Positions 5,209 to 11,937 of a stretch of DNA of 11,937 bases are shown here, piece by piece; the first letter of the stretch is position 1; the number at the start of each line of letters is the position of its first letter. The position numbers and the translations under genes are program-made. This stretch comes from Gemmatimonadaceae bacterium. GTDB lineage: Bacteria > Gemmatimonadota > Gemmatimonadetes > Gemmatimonadales > Gemmatimonadaceae. The notes beneath the pieces are model-generated. The model made no database searches. It saw nothing but the letters and a program-made list of their open reading frames with translations, and was not told the DNA's origin. The stretch covers positions 1 to 11,937 of the forward strand of contig JADGQU010000040.1 of the NCBI GenBank assembly GCA_017881545.1. Direction: 5' to 3'.

Positions 5209-7563
5209 ATGCTTGCTCTCCTCGCCGCGGTAGTCTTCGCGCAATCCCACGCCACGCTTCAGATAGGCGCGGACAAGCAAGACAGCATGGCTCGTGCGAA
5301 GAGTGATTCAATCGCGGTGCGGAGGGACCAGGTGCGGGATTCGTTGCGCACTCGGGCGCGAATCAGGGATTCGGTCAGAAAGGAAATCCGCATCGGGAAA
5401 AGGGTACCGCTCACGCCGGCGATTCTGGCAAGCGCATTCAAGGATCCACGCGCCAGGGCGATTCTGCTCCAGGCACGCGAAGCGAGACTGACCCAGGACT
5501 CGACACTCACCGGGTACGATGCGAGTGCCTACGAGCGGTTATCGGTCGGAATGGGATTCAAGCACATCGGCCGCGACCGGCTGCTCCTGCGAAGCGAACG
5601 AGCGTCCCACGTCGTGTGGCAGCGCGGCAAGGGCGCGATCATCGACGTCAAAGGAGCCCGGAGTGCCTTTCCCATGCTCGACGGCGTGGGGACGGGAGAC
5701 ATCGACCTTGGCTCCGATACCGACATTCCCTACGCTCCGGGGCGCGAGACACTCTGGATCGGCTCGGGGCTGGCCAAAGCGGACGTCAGCGAGAACGAGA
5801 TAATCCATCCGCTCGCGTCCGGCGCGGAGGCGTACTACACGTACGAATCGGGAGATTCAGTCGGCTTCCAGCTTCCGGGCGGCCAGCGACTCGAGCTACG
5901 CGAGCTTCGCATTCGCCCACGTCAGCCCAAATGGAATGTCGCGGTCGGCTCGCTCTGGTTCGACGCGGCCTCCGGCCAGCTCGTGCGCGCCGTGTATCGC
6001 ATGGCGCAGGAGATGGACATCATGGCCGTCGCCAAGGAAGCGAACGAGGAAGAGCACGATCCCGATGACGACATCCCGCGCTGGGTGAAGCCGATGATCA
6101 CGCCGATGAAGGCCAATGTCAGTGCCATCACGGTGGAATACGGTCTCCACGAGGGACGTTTCTGGCTCCCGCGGTCGCAAGCCATTGAAGGGGAGGCGCA
6201 GGTGAGCTTCATGCACATCCCCTTCAAGCTCGAGCAGCGCTACACATACGCGAGCGTGAACGGAAGCGAGCCACTCGCCGCCGACGTCGCCATTGCCGCA
6301 GCGGACACGGCAACCGACTCCCTTTCGCGCGCCGGCCGTAGAGAGCGCCGCCGCGAGGAGTGCAAGGCAGGGGGGACGGAGCGCGTCCGCAGAGAGGTCA
6401 GATCAGACGAAGGCCTGCGGATTCTGATCAGGATACCCTGCGACACTGCCGCACTCGCGCGGTCGAGCGAGCTCCCCAAGTCCATCTACGACGAAGGCGA
6501 AGCGGTGTTCGGGACGGCCGAGCGGGATGCGTTGATCGCCGATGCGCTGACGCTCGGCGCTCAGCCGGATTTTGCTCCCCAGAAGCCGACGGTCTCATGG
6601 GGACTTCCATTCACGCGCTTCAATCGCGTCGAAGGATTCTCCAGCGCGTTGGCGGTCGATCAGGTGCTCGGCGGAGGGTACTCGACGCACGCGCTGTTCA
6701 GGCTTGGCATCGCGGATCTGTCACCGAACGGCGAATTGTCGCTGGATCGGACTGATGGCCGGCGAAAAATCGGATTGGGCGTCTATCGCCGTCTCGTCGC
6801 ATCCAACGACTGGGGCGATCCGCTCGGTTTCAGCAGCTCGGTGTCGGCGCTCTTCTTCGGGCGCGACGAAGGATTCTATTACCGGACGTGGGGCGCGGAG
6901 CTCAAGGGCGAGAAGGACTACGGATTGATCAACAACTGGCGCCTGTTTGCGGAACAGCACTTCGACGCGGCGGTGCACACGGAATTCGCGATTGCGCATC
7001 CTGGCGGAGTGAAGGGCGATCTCACGAACATCAACGCCGAGAACGGAAAGATCGTCGGACTGGCGGTTGGGCACCACTCGTCGTACGGGCTCGATCCGCA
7101 CGGGTTCCGTGCTCTGACCGACATCAAGCTCGAGGCCGGAACGGGAACCTTCGACTATTCACGCGGCTTGTTACAGACGACTCTTTCGCACGGCTTGGGG
7201 GGGTTGGATGGGGCGCTCACGCTTGGCGCCGGTACGTCGGGCGGTCACCTTCCGATCCAGAAGCAGTTCTTCCTCGGCGGGGTTCAGACGGTGCGCGGCC
7301 AGAGGGCCGGCGCGCAGATCGGGGATTCGTTCTGGATGACGAGCGCGGAATTCGGCTCGAGGTCGACGGGGTTCCGCAAGATCGTGTTCGGGGATCTCGG
7401 CTGGGCGGGCGATCGCAACAACTTCTCTCATCCGGGGCGTCCGCTTAGCGGAGCAGGTGTCGGCGCCTCATTTATGGATGGATTGATTCGCATCGATCTC
7501 GCCAAGGGCATCTATCCGGAGAAATCGGTTCGCGCCAACCTGTACGTAGAGGCGCGGTTCTAG
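5209..7563 (+). CDS. large Omp85/DUF5686-like outer-membrane protein
   Basis: The 784-residue protein begins with a short hydrophobic leader (MLALLAAVVFAQ), atypical because it lacks a positive n-region. An Arg/Asp-rich charged stretch follows (about 24-65). Residues 105-355 form a beta-rich domain with VGSLWFDAASGQLVRAVYR (246-264), unlike the repeated POTRA domains of BamA or TamA. A charged linker (370-402) precedes a C-terminal barrel that opens with RFNRVEGF (470-477), a motif of DUF5686-type proteins. The barrel carries LPIQKQFFLGGVQTVRGQ (681-698), the Omp85 loop-6 signature with VRG, and ends in Phe, the usual barrel C-terminus. Loop 6 reads VRGQ rather than the commoner VRGY/F. Omp85 proteins insert or transport proteins or lipids at the outer membrane; the cargo here is unknown. 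There is no good Shine-Dalgarno, so translation is probably coupled to the preceding gene, whose stop lies 3 bp away. Confidence 0.78.
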   Translation: MLALLAAVVFAQSHATLQIGADKQDSMARAKSDSIAVRRDQVRDSLRTRARIRDSVRKEIRIGKRVPLTPAILASAFKDPRARAILLQAREARLTQDSTLTGYDASAYERLSVGMGFKHIGRDRLLLRSERASHVVWQRGKGAIIDVKGARSAFPMLDGVGTGDIDLGSDTDIPYAPGRETLWIGSGLAKADVSENEIIHPLASGAEAYYTYESGDSVGFQLPGGQRLELRELRIRPRQPKWNVAVGSLWFDAASGQLVRAVYRMAQEMDIMAVAKEANEEEHDPDDDIPRWVKPMITPMKANVSAITVEYGLHEGRFWLPRSQAIEGEAQVSFMHIPFKLEQRYTYASVNGSEPLAADVAIAAADTATDSLSRAGRRERRREECKAGGTERVRREVRSDEGLRILIRIPCDTAALARSSELPKSIYDEGEAVFGTAERDALIADALTLGAQPDFAPQKPTVSWGLPFTRFNRVEGFSSALAVDQVLGGGYSTHALFRLGIADLSPNGELSLDRTDGRRKIGLGVYRRLVASNDWGDPLGFSSSVSALFFGRDEGFYYRTWGAELKGEKDYGLINNWRLFAEQHFDAAVHTEFAIAHPGGVKGDLTNINAENGKIVGLAVGHHSSYGLDPHGFRALTDIKLEAGTGTFDYSRGLLQTTLSHGLGGLDGALTLGAGTSGGHLPIQKQFFLGGVQTVRGQRAGAQIGDSFWMTSAEFGSRSTGFRKIVFGDLGWAGDRNNFSHPGRPLSGAGVGASFMDGLIRIDLAKGIYPEKSVRANLYVEARF

Positions 7564-7682
7564 TCTCCCGCTCCTTCGCACTTCGTGCGCTTAGGCGCGC
7601 TCACTACTACGTAATCTGACGTAAAGACCGGCATGGCCGGCGATCCTAGGTTGTGTTCCGTACTCCTAACCTGGGCTCAATC
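7564..7682. other. intergenic gap with two small dyads, no clear terminator
   Basis: Between the Omp85-like gene and the lipoprotein gene I see CGCAC-TTC-GTGCG (7577-7589) and CCGGC-ATG-GCCGG (7628-7640). Neither is followed by a run of T, so an intrinsic terminator is not supported. They may be processing sites or chance. No convincing promoter for 7683 was found, although the gap is long enough to hold one. Confidence 0.3.
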
Positions 7683-8339
7683 ATGACATTGAAATTTGTA
7701 ATTCGCGCTGGGGCCGCGTTGTCCATCGTTTGCACCGCCGGCTGCATACCGCTAACTGTGGGAAGCACCGCTCAGCCAGTGCCGGTTGGAACGACTGTTC
7801 AGAGCACGTCGGTGTATGTCATTCCGAATTCCTTTGACGATTCCGTCAACCACCGTTCATTCCCACGCTATGGAATCGATCCGGAAGTCCGTTTCGGATT
7901 GGATGACCATTCGGACATCGGTGTCCGAATACCGTCTTTCAGCGGGATCGTGGCCAACTACAAACGACGGCTGAATGGCGTTTCCCAGGCTCCCGGCCCT
8001 GCGACCGCGATCATGGTTGGTGGCGGACTGGTGAACTGGGGCGATCATGCCCACCTGGAAGCCACACTGATCACCTCAGCTGCAGACAACGACCGCTTTA
8101 CACCCTACGGCGGCATTCGCGCGATGCAGGTGATTCCCATCAACAAGGGAGCGGTGCACGATTCGCCAACGCTCGGCGGTTTTTTTGGTGCCAGGCTTGG
8201 CTCGCTCAGAGCGGGCATCTCTCCCGAGCTTGGCATTTTCTACGACCACTCCGCACTCAAGCTTCACAAAGGGAACATCCTCTTCGTTCCTGCTATCACG
8301 ATTCACGGAGACATCGCGCGATTGCTTCGACCGTGGTAG
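7683..8339 (+). CDS. predicted lipoprotein / outer-membrane beta-rich protein of unknown family
   Basis: From the ATG at 7683 the product is 218 residues. It begins with a lipoprotein-like signal: Lys 4, Arg 8, a hydrophobic core and TAGC with Cys 21 as the candidate lipidated residue (the -3 residue is Thr, not the usual Leu). The mature part has Gly-rich beta strands: VRFGLDDHSDIGVRIP, ATAIMVGGGLVNWG, TPYGGIRAMQVIP, LGGFFGARLGSLRAGISPELGIF and ILFVPAITIHGDIARLL. This suggests a small barrel or a beta-sandwich facing the outer membrane. A GTG at 7653 would extend it by 10 residues ahead of the signal; the ATG gives a better signal peptide and I choose it. Neither has a strong Shine-Dalgarno. 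It converges with the next minus-strand gene with only 25 bp between the stops. Confidence 0.7.
   Translation: MTLKFVIRAGAALSIVCTAGCIPLTVGSTAQPVPVGTTVQSTSVYVIPNSFDDSVNHRSFPRYGIDPEVRFGLDDHSDIGVRIPSFSGIVANYKRRLNGVSQAPGPATAIMVGGGLVNWGDHAHLEATLITSAADNDRFTPYGGIRAMQVIPINKGAVHDSPTLGGFFGARLGSLRAGISPELGIFYDHSALKLHKGNILFVPAITIHGDIARLLRPW
7909..7930. repeat. perfect 9-bp inverted repeat with 4-base centre, inside the lipoprotein gene
   Basis: ATTCGGACA (7909-7917), TCGG, TGTCCGAAT (7922-7930). It falls in codons for DHSDIGVRI. It could be an intragenic hairpin or operator-like dyad, or chance. Confidence 0.45.
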
Positions 8340-8364
8340 CAACGGCTGGAGACTCGTCCCGATC

Positions 8365-8880
8365 TCAACTGCATGCGCACGTCCAGTTGTAGGTGGCCTC
8401 CGATCCGTCGGGACTTTTCCCACTCGAGATCATGGTCGCTTTCGGGGCGCATTTGTGTCCGCCCTGCGGAAAGCTCCGCTGTGCGACCTGATCACACTCG
8501 CTCACCCGCGATGTGGATTCCGCGGAGTACGAAGTCTTGTAGGTCCCCGAAATTTTGGCTCCGAGCAGAGTTCGGGGGTTCGGGATCGTCGGAAGGATCG
8601 TACAGCAATTCTGCGATCCGTTGATCGACGCCTTTTCTCCGTGCACCCAGACGAACTGATCGACTCTGAGCGTAGGAGGCACGGTGCCGGAGTCGAACTT
8701 GAACCTGAACGTTGCGCCTGTTCCCAGGGGTTTTGCGTTAACGACTCCGCTGCTCGCGTCAATCGCCGTGACGTGGCAACACGGTTGTTGAGCCGGCGGC
8801 TGAGTGTTCGAGGTCGTCGGCATTGCGATCATCGCAATGCCGACGACGAGCAACGCTTTTGCGAGGGGAACGTGTTTCAT
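8365..8880 (-). CDS. small secreted Cys-rich protein with N-terminal Cys-Cys module
   Basis: The 171-residue product has a Sec signal peptide (Lys 2 and Lys 8, hydrophobic core 9-20, cleavage near 25-31). The mature N-terminus carries PCCHVTAIDASSGVVNAK (33-50). This aligns with PCCNIVAVDRASGLVTVK of the 737-residue protein encoded just upstream, as do the following strands up to about residue 89 (T-F-R-F-K; L-x-V-x-Q-x-V-W; A-S-I-N-G). A second Cys pair follows (92-93), then single Cys at 129, 144, 168 and 170. That makes eight cysteines, an even number consistent with disulfides in the periplasm or outside the cell. The ATG at 8880 is supported by GGAGGA six bases upstream. It starts 3 bp after the stop of the 737-residue gene, so the two are one operon. 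No known family is recognised and I assign no activity. Confidence 0.75.
   Translation of the reverse strand: MKHVPLAKALLVVGIAMIAMPTTSNTQPPAQQPCCHVTAIDASSGVVNAKPLGTGATFRFKFDSGTVPPTLRVDQFVWVHGEKASINGSQNCCTILPTIPNPRTLLGAKISGTYKTSYSAESTSRVSECDQVAQRSFPQGGHKCAPKATMISSGKSPDGSEATYNWTCACS
8813..8847. repeat. perfect 35-bp inverted repeat (17-bp arms, 1-base centre) within signal-peptide codons
   Basis: GTCGTCGGCATTGCGAT (8813-8829), a single C, and the exact reverse complement of the arm (8831-8847). On the coding strand it spans codons 12-23 of the 171-residue gene (hydrophobic core of the signal peptide) and begins 33 nt after the first base of the start codon. In RNA, leaving a minimal loop, it would form an uninterrupted stem of about 15 bp. 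There is no T-run after it, so it is not a standard terminator. Arms of this length are far beyond chance in a window this size. Confidence 0.9.
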
Positions 8881-8883
8881 CGC

Positions 8884-11097
8884 TCATCCTCCGCCTGGCG
8901 CAGCCGAAACCGTTACCTGAGTGACTTGCGGTGCAGACGAGAACGAACGGTGATGATCATCGCTCACCGGCACCACTGTGAGTGAATAGGCGCCGGCAGT
9001 CGGCCAGGTGAGATTGATCACGAGATCCTTGGCGGGATCTCCCTGGCATGTACCACCCTTGGCCTGCCACTGACATAGGGAATTTGGTGCAGGAGTGGCG
9101 TTGCCGGTCCACGTCACACGGTATTGAACCTTGTTCGTATACGGATAGCAGGTCGGCATCTTGACCCTGTAGGACGCGGGCTTGGCGGCGGTGACTGGTC
9201 CCGCGCTCTGAACGGTGGCGACGAGAGCAGTCGAGCCGCCCGGCGCCAAGTCTCGAAACCAGAGGTGCTTGTTGCCTGTCATCGATGGCGTCCACGGTTT
9301 ACCGACTACCTGCTCCGCCACCAGCGCCTCGGCCCTCAGTTTTATTCCCCCGTCGAGATCAGCGGTCAGTGCGTGATTCTCCTCGGACGTCGAGGTACCA
9401 TCACTTGCCTGCTGCGCCGATGCTTCGGCGCAGCCCGACGCGATTCCCTGTAGATACGGCTGCGGTCCCACTCTGGCACTTAAGAGGTCGAAGTCGAAAT
9501 CGAGCTGCAACGCCGTATAGACCGACGGCTTGACCATGACCTGCCCCTTGATCTCGGCCGATTCCATCACGGTCGCGGGGTCGGCGACCGGTTTCAGTCG
9601 CGAGCTGCAGCCACCCCCGTTGCAGTCAAACGAGAAGCTCGCTTTGTGCGGGTCGCTCAACTCGAAGTGTGCATCCGCTTTGCCGCTCCCGCCGACTTCG
9701 ATGTCGCCCTCGATGTAAGCACTGACATCCAGCTCGGCGACTGGCACTCCGGCGATCACGATCGGAATCATCTGGATGGGGATTTTCGGCCCGCCGGTCG
9801 GCGGAATCCTGAACGTCTTGTCGAAGGATCCGGTGGCAGTCACACTCGCCGTGAGCTTCTCGCCAACGAGCATCGTTCCGTTCGCCGCGATGGACTTGGG
9901 TCGCACAACGAACGGCAGACACGGTATGTAGAAAAGATTCAGCTGCGCGACGAAATCCCCTTCCAGCGGAAACCCAAGTCCGACGCTTCCGTCGACTTTG
10001 CCAGAGGAGGAAGCATTGGTGAACGACGACTTCACACCGGCTCCGTTTGCGACGGAAGACAGAGGGATCGTCAGATTCGGCGTGATCGAAAATTTGACCG
10101 GGATGTTGTTGAGCGGAAGCGTCTTATCGGCAAAACAGTCCTGCGCCATGTTCCAATCGTGCGTGAGCTCGTCGGAGGCGTGATTCCAGTCCTTCTTAGC
10201 CTCGTCCTGAACCGCCTTTACCGCGTCGCCCGCGGCCTGGTAGTCGCAATTTGCCTTGGTGACATAGTCAGCCCCACTGCAGTGCTGACGATGGCTGCCG
10301 CCATCGGAAGTCTTGATATCGTCGGGGACTTTGTGCGCAGCCATCCACTGCTCGGCCAATTCGGTGTTCACGATGTAGTCGTGCGGCTGATTCGGGTCGA
10401 GAGTGCGCACGTGTATCGCCAGCAGGCGTCTAGCCCCGTCGGGTAACCCTTGAGCTTGCTCGATACCGGCGAGTCCGCGAAGGCGCAGGACTTTGGTCGT
10501 CACGTCACGTCCGCCGATGCGCGTAGTCACCGGACGGAGCTCAGAGAGATCTGTGGGGCGACGCCCCGCGGTTTGAGCTGGTTGCGGCGTACCGTAGCTA
10601 ATTGTCGGCAGCCGGATCGGGTCGATCGCGATGATCGTCGTAGCCATCGGCGCGCTCGTGCCCGGGTTTCTCGAGGCTGCGCCGGAAAGAGTTGACGCGG
10701 CACTAGTTGGTGCGGCGCTACTTGATGCTGGTGCAGCCGGCTCTCGAACGGTCGGTGCCGGCAACACGGCAGTTGACGCCCGAGGCGCGCTGGTCATTGT
10801 GCCCGACATCGTTCGTCCGTCGAGCGACACCTGATGATTGGTGAAGTTCGCGTACACTGCCTGGCCTGGCTTTAGGCCCGCCAGAGTGGCCGGATTGCTC
10901 GGCTTGAACTCGAAGACAGTTCCGTTCGTATTGACCTTTACGGTCACGAGACCCGAGGCGCGATCGACGGCGACGATGTTACAGCACGGCGCCCCCGGCT
11001 TCTGCGGCCCGGCGCCGTTCTGTGCCCCCGCACCGGCGGGGGACAATAGAATCATCGAGGCTAGCAGTGCGGCTGGCGCAAAGCACGATTTGGTCAT
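8884..11097 (-). CDS. large secreted multidomain protein with Cys-Cys module, unknown family
   Basis: The 737-residue product has a Sec signal peptide (Lys 3, hydrophobic 8-19, cleavage after AGA near 25). A Cys-Cys module follows (about 37-98: PCCNIVAVDRASGLVTVK, then VFEFK, LKPGQAVYANF and VSLDG), shared with the downstream 171-residue protein. Next are an Ala/Ser/Pro-rich linker (about 104-150), a mixed region with LLAIHVRTLDP (225-235), and a helical Trp/Asp/Cys-containing part (about 270-322). A long beta-rich region (about 330-545) alternates hydrophobic strands with Gly, e.g. IPIQMIPIVIAGVPVAELDV (439-458), and carries paired Cys at 492 and 497. The C-terminus (about 645-733) reads like a PKD/Ig-type beta sandwich: VQYRVTWTG, then AGAYSLTVVPV and QVTQVTVS. 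These features suggest an extracellular or surface-anchored structural or binding protein. No catalytic motif is recognisable. It lies 66 bp after the upstream gene and 3 bp before the small gene. Confidence 0.72.
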   Translation of the reverse strand: MTKSCFAPAALLASMILLSPAGAGAQNGAGPQKPGAPCCNIVAVDRASGLVTVKVNTNGTVFEFKPSNPATLAGLKPGQAVYANFTNHQVSLDGRTMSGTMTSAPRASTAVLPAPTVREPAAPASSSAAPTSAASTLSGAASRNPGTSAPMATTIIAIDPIRLPTISYGTPQPAQTAGRRPTDLSELRPVTTRIGGRDVTTKVLRLRGLAGIEQAQGLPDGARRLLAIHVRTLDPNQPHDYIVNTELAEQWMAAHKVPDDIKTSDGGSHRQHCSGADYVTKANCDYQAAGDAVKAVQDEAKKDWNHASDELTHDWNMAQDCFADKTLPLNNIPVKFSITPNLTIPLSSVANGAGVKSSFTNASSSGKVDGSVGLGFPLEGDFVAQLNLFYIPCLPFVVRPKSIAANGTMLVGEKLTASVTATGSFDKTFRIPPTGGPKIPIQMIPIVIAGVPVAELDVSAYIEGDIEVGGSGKADAHFELSDPHKASFSFDCNGGGCSSRLKPVADPATVMESAEIKGQVMVKPSVYTALQLDFDFDLLSARVGPQPYLQGIASGCAEASAQQASDGTSTSEENHALTADLDGGIKLRAEALVAEQVVGKPWTPSMTGNKHLWFRDLAPGGSTALVATVQSAGPVTAAKPASYRVKMPTCYPYTNKVQYRVTWTGNATPAPNSLCQWQAKGGTCQGDPAKDLVINLTWPTAGAYSLTVVPVSDDHHRSFSSAPQVTQVTVSAAPGGG
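8887..8892 (-). promoter_or_regulatory. strong Shine-Dalgarno fixing the start of the 171-residue gene
   Basis: GGAGGA on the minus strand lies in the last codons of the 737-residue gene, 6 bases before the ATG at 8880. It decides that start and shows the small gene can be initiated independently within the operon. Confidence 0.7.
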
Positions 11098-11142
11098 GGC
11101 TGATGCCTTTGATTGATTGGTAGGCTGCGGAGATTCGTTGAC

Positions 11143-11158
11143 CGCGACGTGAGTCGCG
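11143..11158. other. intercistronic stem-loop
   Basis: CGCGAC (11143-11148), GTGA, GTCGCG (11153-11158): a perfect 6-bp stem with a 4-base loop. On the minus strand it starts 5 nt after the stop of the right-edge gene and lies about 45 nt before the 737-residue gene. No T-run follows, so it is more likely an mRNA-processing or attenuating hairpin than a full terminator. Confidence 0.4.
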
Positions 11159-11163
11159 TTGCT

Positions 11164-11937
11164 CTAGTGCTTGCCGAACGGATTCTTCAGCAGGCCGCCC
11201 AGTCCTTTCTTGGCGGCTTGCTTGGCTGCATTCGCGATCGAGTCGGCCACCGCCGACTTCACTCCGGCGGCTGCAGAATCCGCAGTGACCGCCACGGCTG
11301 TTGCAGGTGCGGACTCCGAGGAAAAGCCCGATGCTGAGTCGTTGGGTCCGGGCGTGAACGAGCTCTGCATGAAGGCGACGCGCGTCTGGTTCTTGAGGCT
11401 GTCGGCAGCGCCCACGAGCTGCGCGAGCGCGGCGGCGGCGGAGCTCTTGTCGGTCGACGAGCGAAACGCAGCCAGTCCACCTTTGACTGTCTGGAGCCAG
11501 CTCGGCATCCCGGCAGCCGTGCGAGTGCCTTCGAACAACAGATTCAGATTGCGATAGCGTCCGAGAAAATCGGGCATGCTCGTTCCGATGACGTCGAGCA
11601 GTGCCTGGAGTTTTCCGAGCCTGTTCCCGCCGCGCTTTGCCTTGGCGCTTGCGCCCGTTGAACCTGCTCCCGCGTTGAACGCGCTGCCACCAGCGCCGGG
11701 ATCGCCGCTGCTTCCACTGGCCGCCGCACCTTCGCTCGACCCGCTCGCATTTCCGCCGGAGCCAGACGAGCCCACGCTTCCGCTGGCGTCCGTAGATGGC
11801 CCGCCGTTCTCGGACGAAAAGGCTTCAGCTTCCGCGACAAACGCTTCGACCTGATCGTCGAGCGGCGAGTTGAAGTCTCCTACCACCGGAACATCGATTG
11901 AGAACGCAGACCTGTAGTTCACGGGGACGATGCTGTA
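11164..11937 (-). CDS. protein of unknown family with Ser/Gly-rich linker, N-terminus beyond right edge
   Basis: The frame is open from the right edge to a TAG at 11164-11166 (257 residues visible). The first in-window start, a GTG at 11922, has no Shine-Dalgarno and sits in the middle of what reads as continuous protein (YSIVPVNYRSAFSIDVPVVG), so I treat the gene as 5'-partial. Numbering from that GTG, residues 1-35 look folded (beta, then an acidic helix DDQVEAFVAEAEAF). Residues 36-95 are a low-complexity Ser/Gly/Ala linker. Residues 98-185 form a mostly helical domain (RLGKLQALLDVIGTSMPDFL, SWLQTVKGGLAAF, AAALAQLVGAADSL). A second Ala/Ser-rich stretch leads to a basic amphipathic C-terminal helix (222-252, ending LLKNPFGKH). 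No domain is recognised. It precedes the two Cys-Cys-module genes on the same strand with 66 bp between, so it is probably part of the same operon. Confidence 0.65.
   Translation of the reverse strand, partial: YSIVPVNYRSAFSIDVPVVGDFNSPLDDQVEAFVAEAEAFSSENGGPSTDASGSVGSSGSGGNASGSSEGAAASGSSGDPGAGGSAFNAGAGSTGASAKAKRGGNRLGKLQALLDVIGTSMPDFLGRYRNLNLLFEGTRTAAGMPSWLQTVKGGLAAFRSSTDKSSAAAALAQLVGAADSLKNQTRVAFMQSSFTPGPNDSASGFSSESAPATAVAVTADSAAAGVKSAVADSIANAAKQAAKKGLGGLLKNPFGKH

Noticed and set aside
7577..7640. Two small dyads as rho-independent terminators
   Set aside because: Stems are only 5 bp and neither is followed by a T-run.
8185..8985. Plus-strand open frame of 266 codons
   Set aside because: It runs across the lipoprotein end and antisense to the 171-residue gene, which has a signal peptide, a ribosome binding site and a paralogous domain; the plus frame is Arg/Ser/His-rich and featureless.
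9646..10446. Plus-strand open frame of 266 codons
   Set aside because: Antisense to the middle of the 737-residue secreted protein; Arg/His/Asp-rich, no start signals.

Overview
The window looks like chromosome from a high-GC diderm (Gram-negative) bacterium. Short signal peptides ending in Ala-Gln, an Omp85-type barrel with a non-standard N-terminus and several exported proteins of unknown family suggest a soil Gemmatimonadota or a similar poorly sampled phylum. That placement is inference: there is no rRNA or other marker gene here. I saw no tRNA, rRNA, CRISPR array, transposase or phage gene.

Left part, all on the minus strand (read from right to left). A two-gene ABC-2 exporter (ATPase 3542-4324, permease 2380-3549, overlapping by 8 bp) is followed 4 bp later by arfB (1923-2375), the stalled-ribosome rescue hydrolase. 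Next come an EamA/YedA-type 10-TM exporter (930-1856) and, 5 bp after it, a very small exported-protein gene that appears broken by a +1 frameshift (702-924). The tight spacing suggests one operon for most of this. A separate Tat-exported epoxide hydrolase with its own candidate promoter runs off the left edge (1-506).

Middle part, plus strand. Across a divergent intergenic region (4325-4479) lie a small outer-membrane beta-barrel (4480-5205) and a large Omp85/DUF5686-like outer-membrane protein (5209-7563), which begins 3 bp after the first stop and in the same frame. A predicted lipoprotein/barrel (7683-8339) follows. The divergent region carries a perfect 8-4-8 inverted repeat, a good operator candidate for the exporter operon and possibly for the barrel pair.

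Right part, minus strand. Three consecutive genes are all of unknown family: a protein with a Ser/Gly-rich linker that runs off the right edge (11164-11937), a 737-residue secreted multidomain protein (8884-11097) and a 171-residue Cys-rich secreted protein (8365-8880). The last two share an N-terminal module marked by a Cys-Cys pair directly after the signal peptide, so they are probably paralogous in that part and may act together outside the cytoplasm. The 171-residue gene carries a perfect 35-bp inverted repeat (17-bp arms, 1-base centre) inside its signal-peptide codons. This is the most improbable non-coding signal in the window. The three-gene cluster together with this element is the best candidate here for something undescribed.
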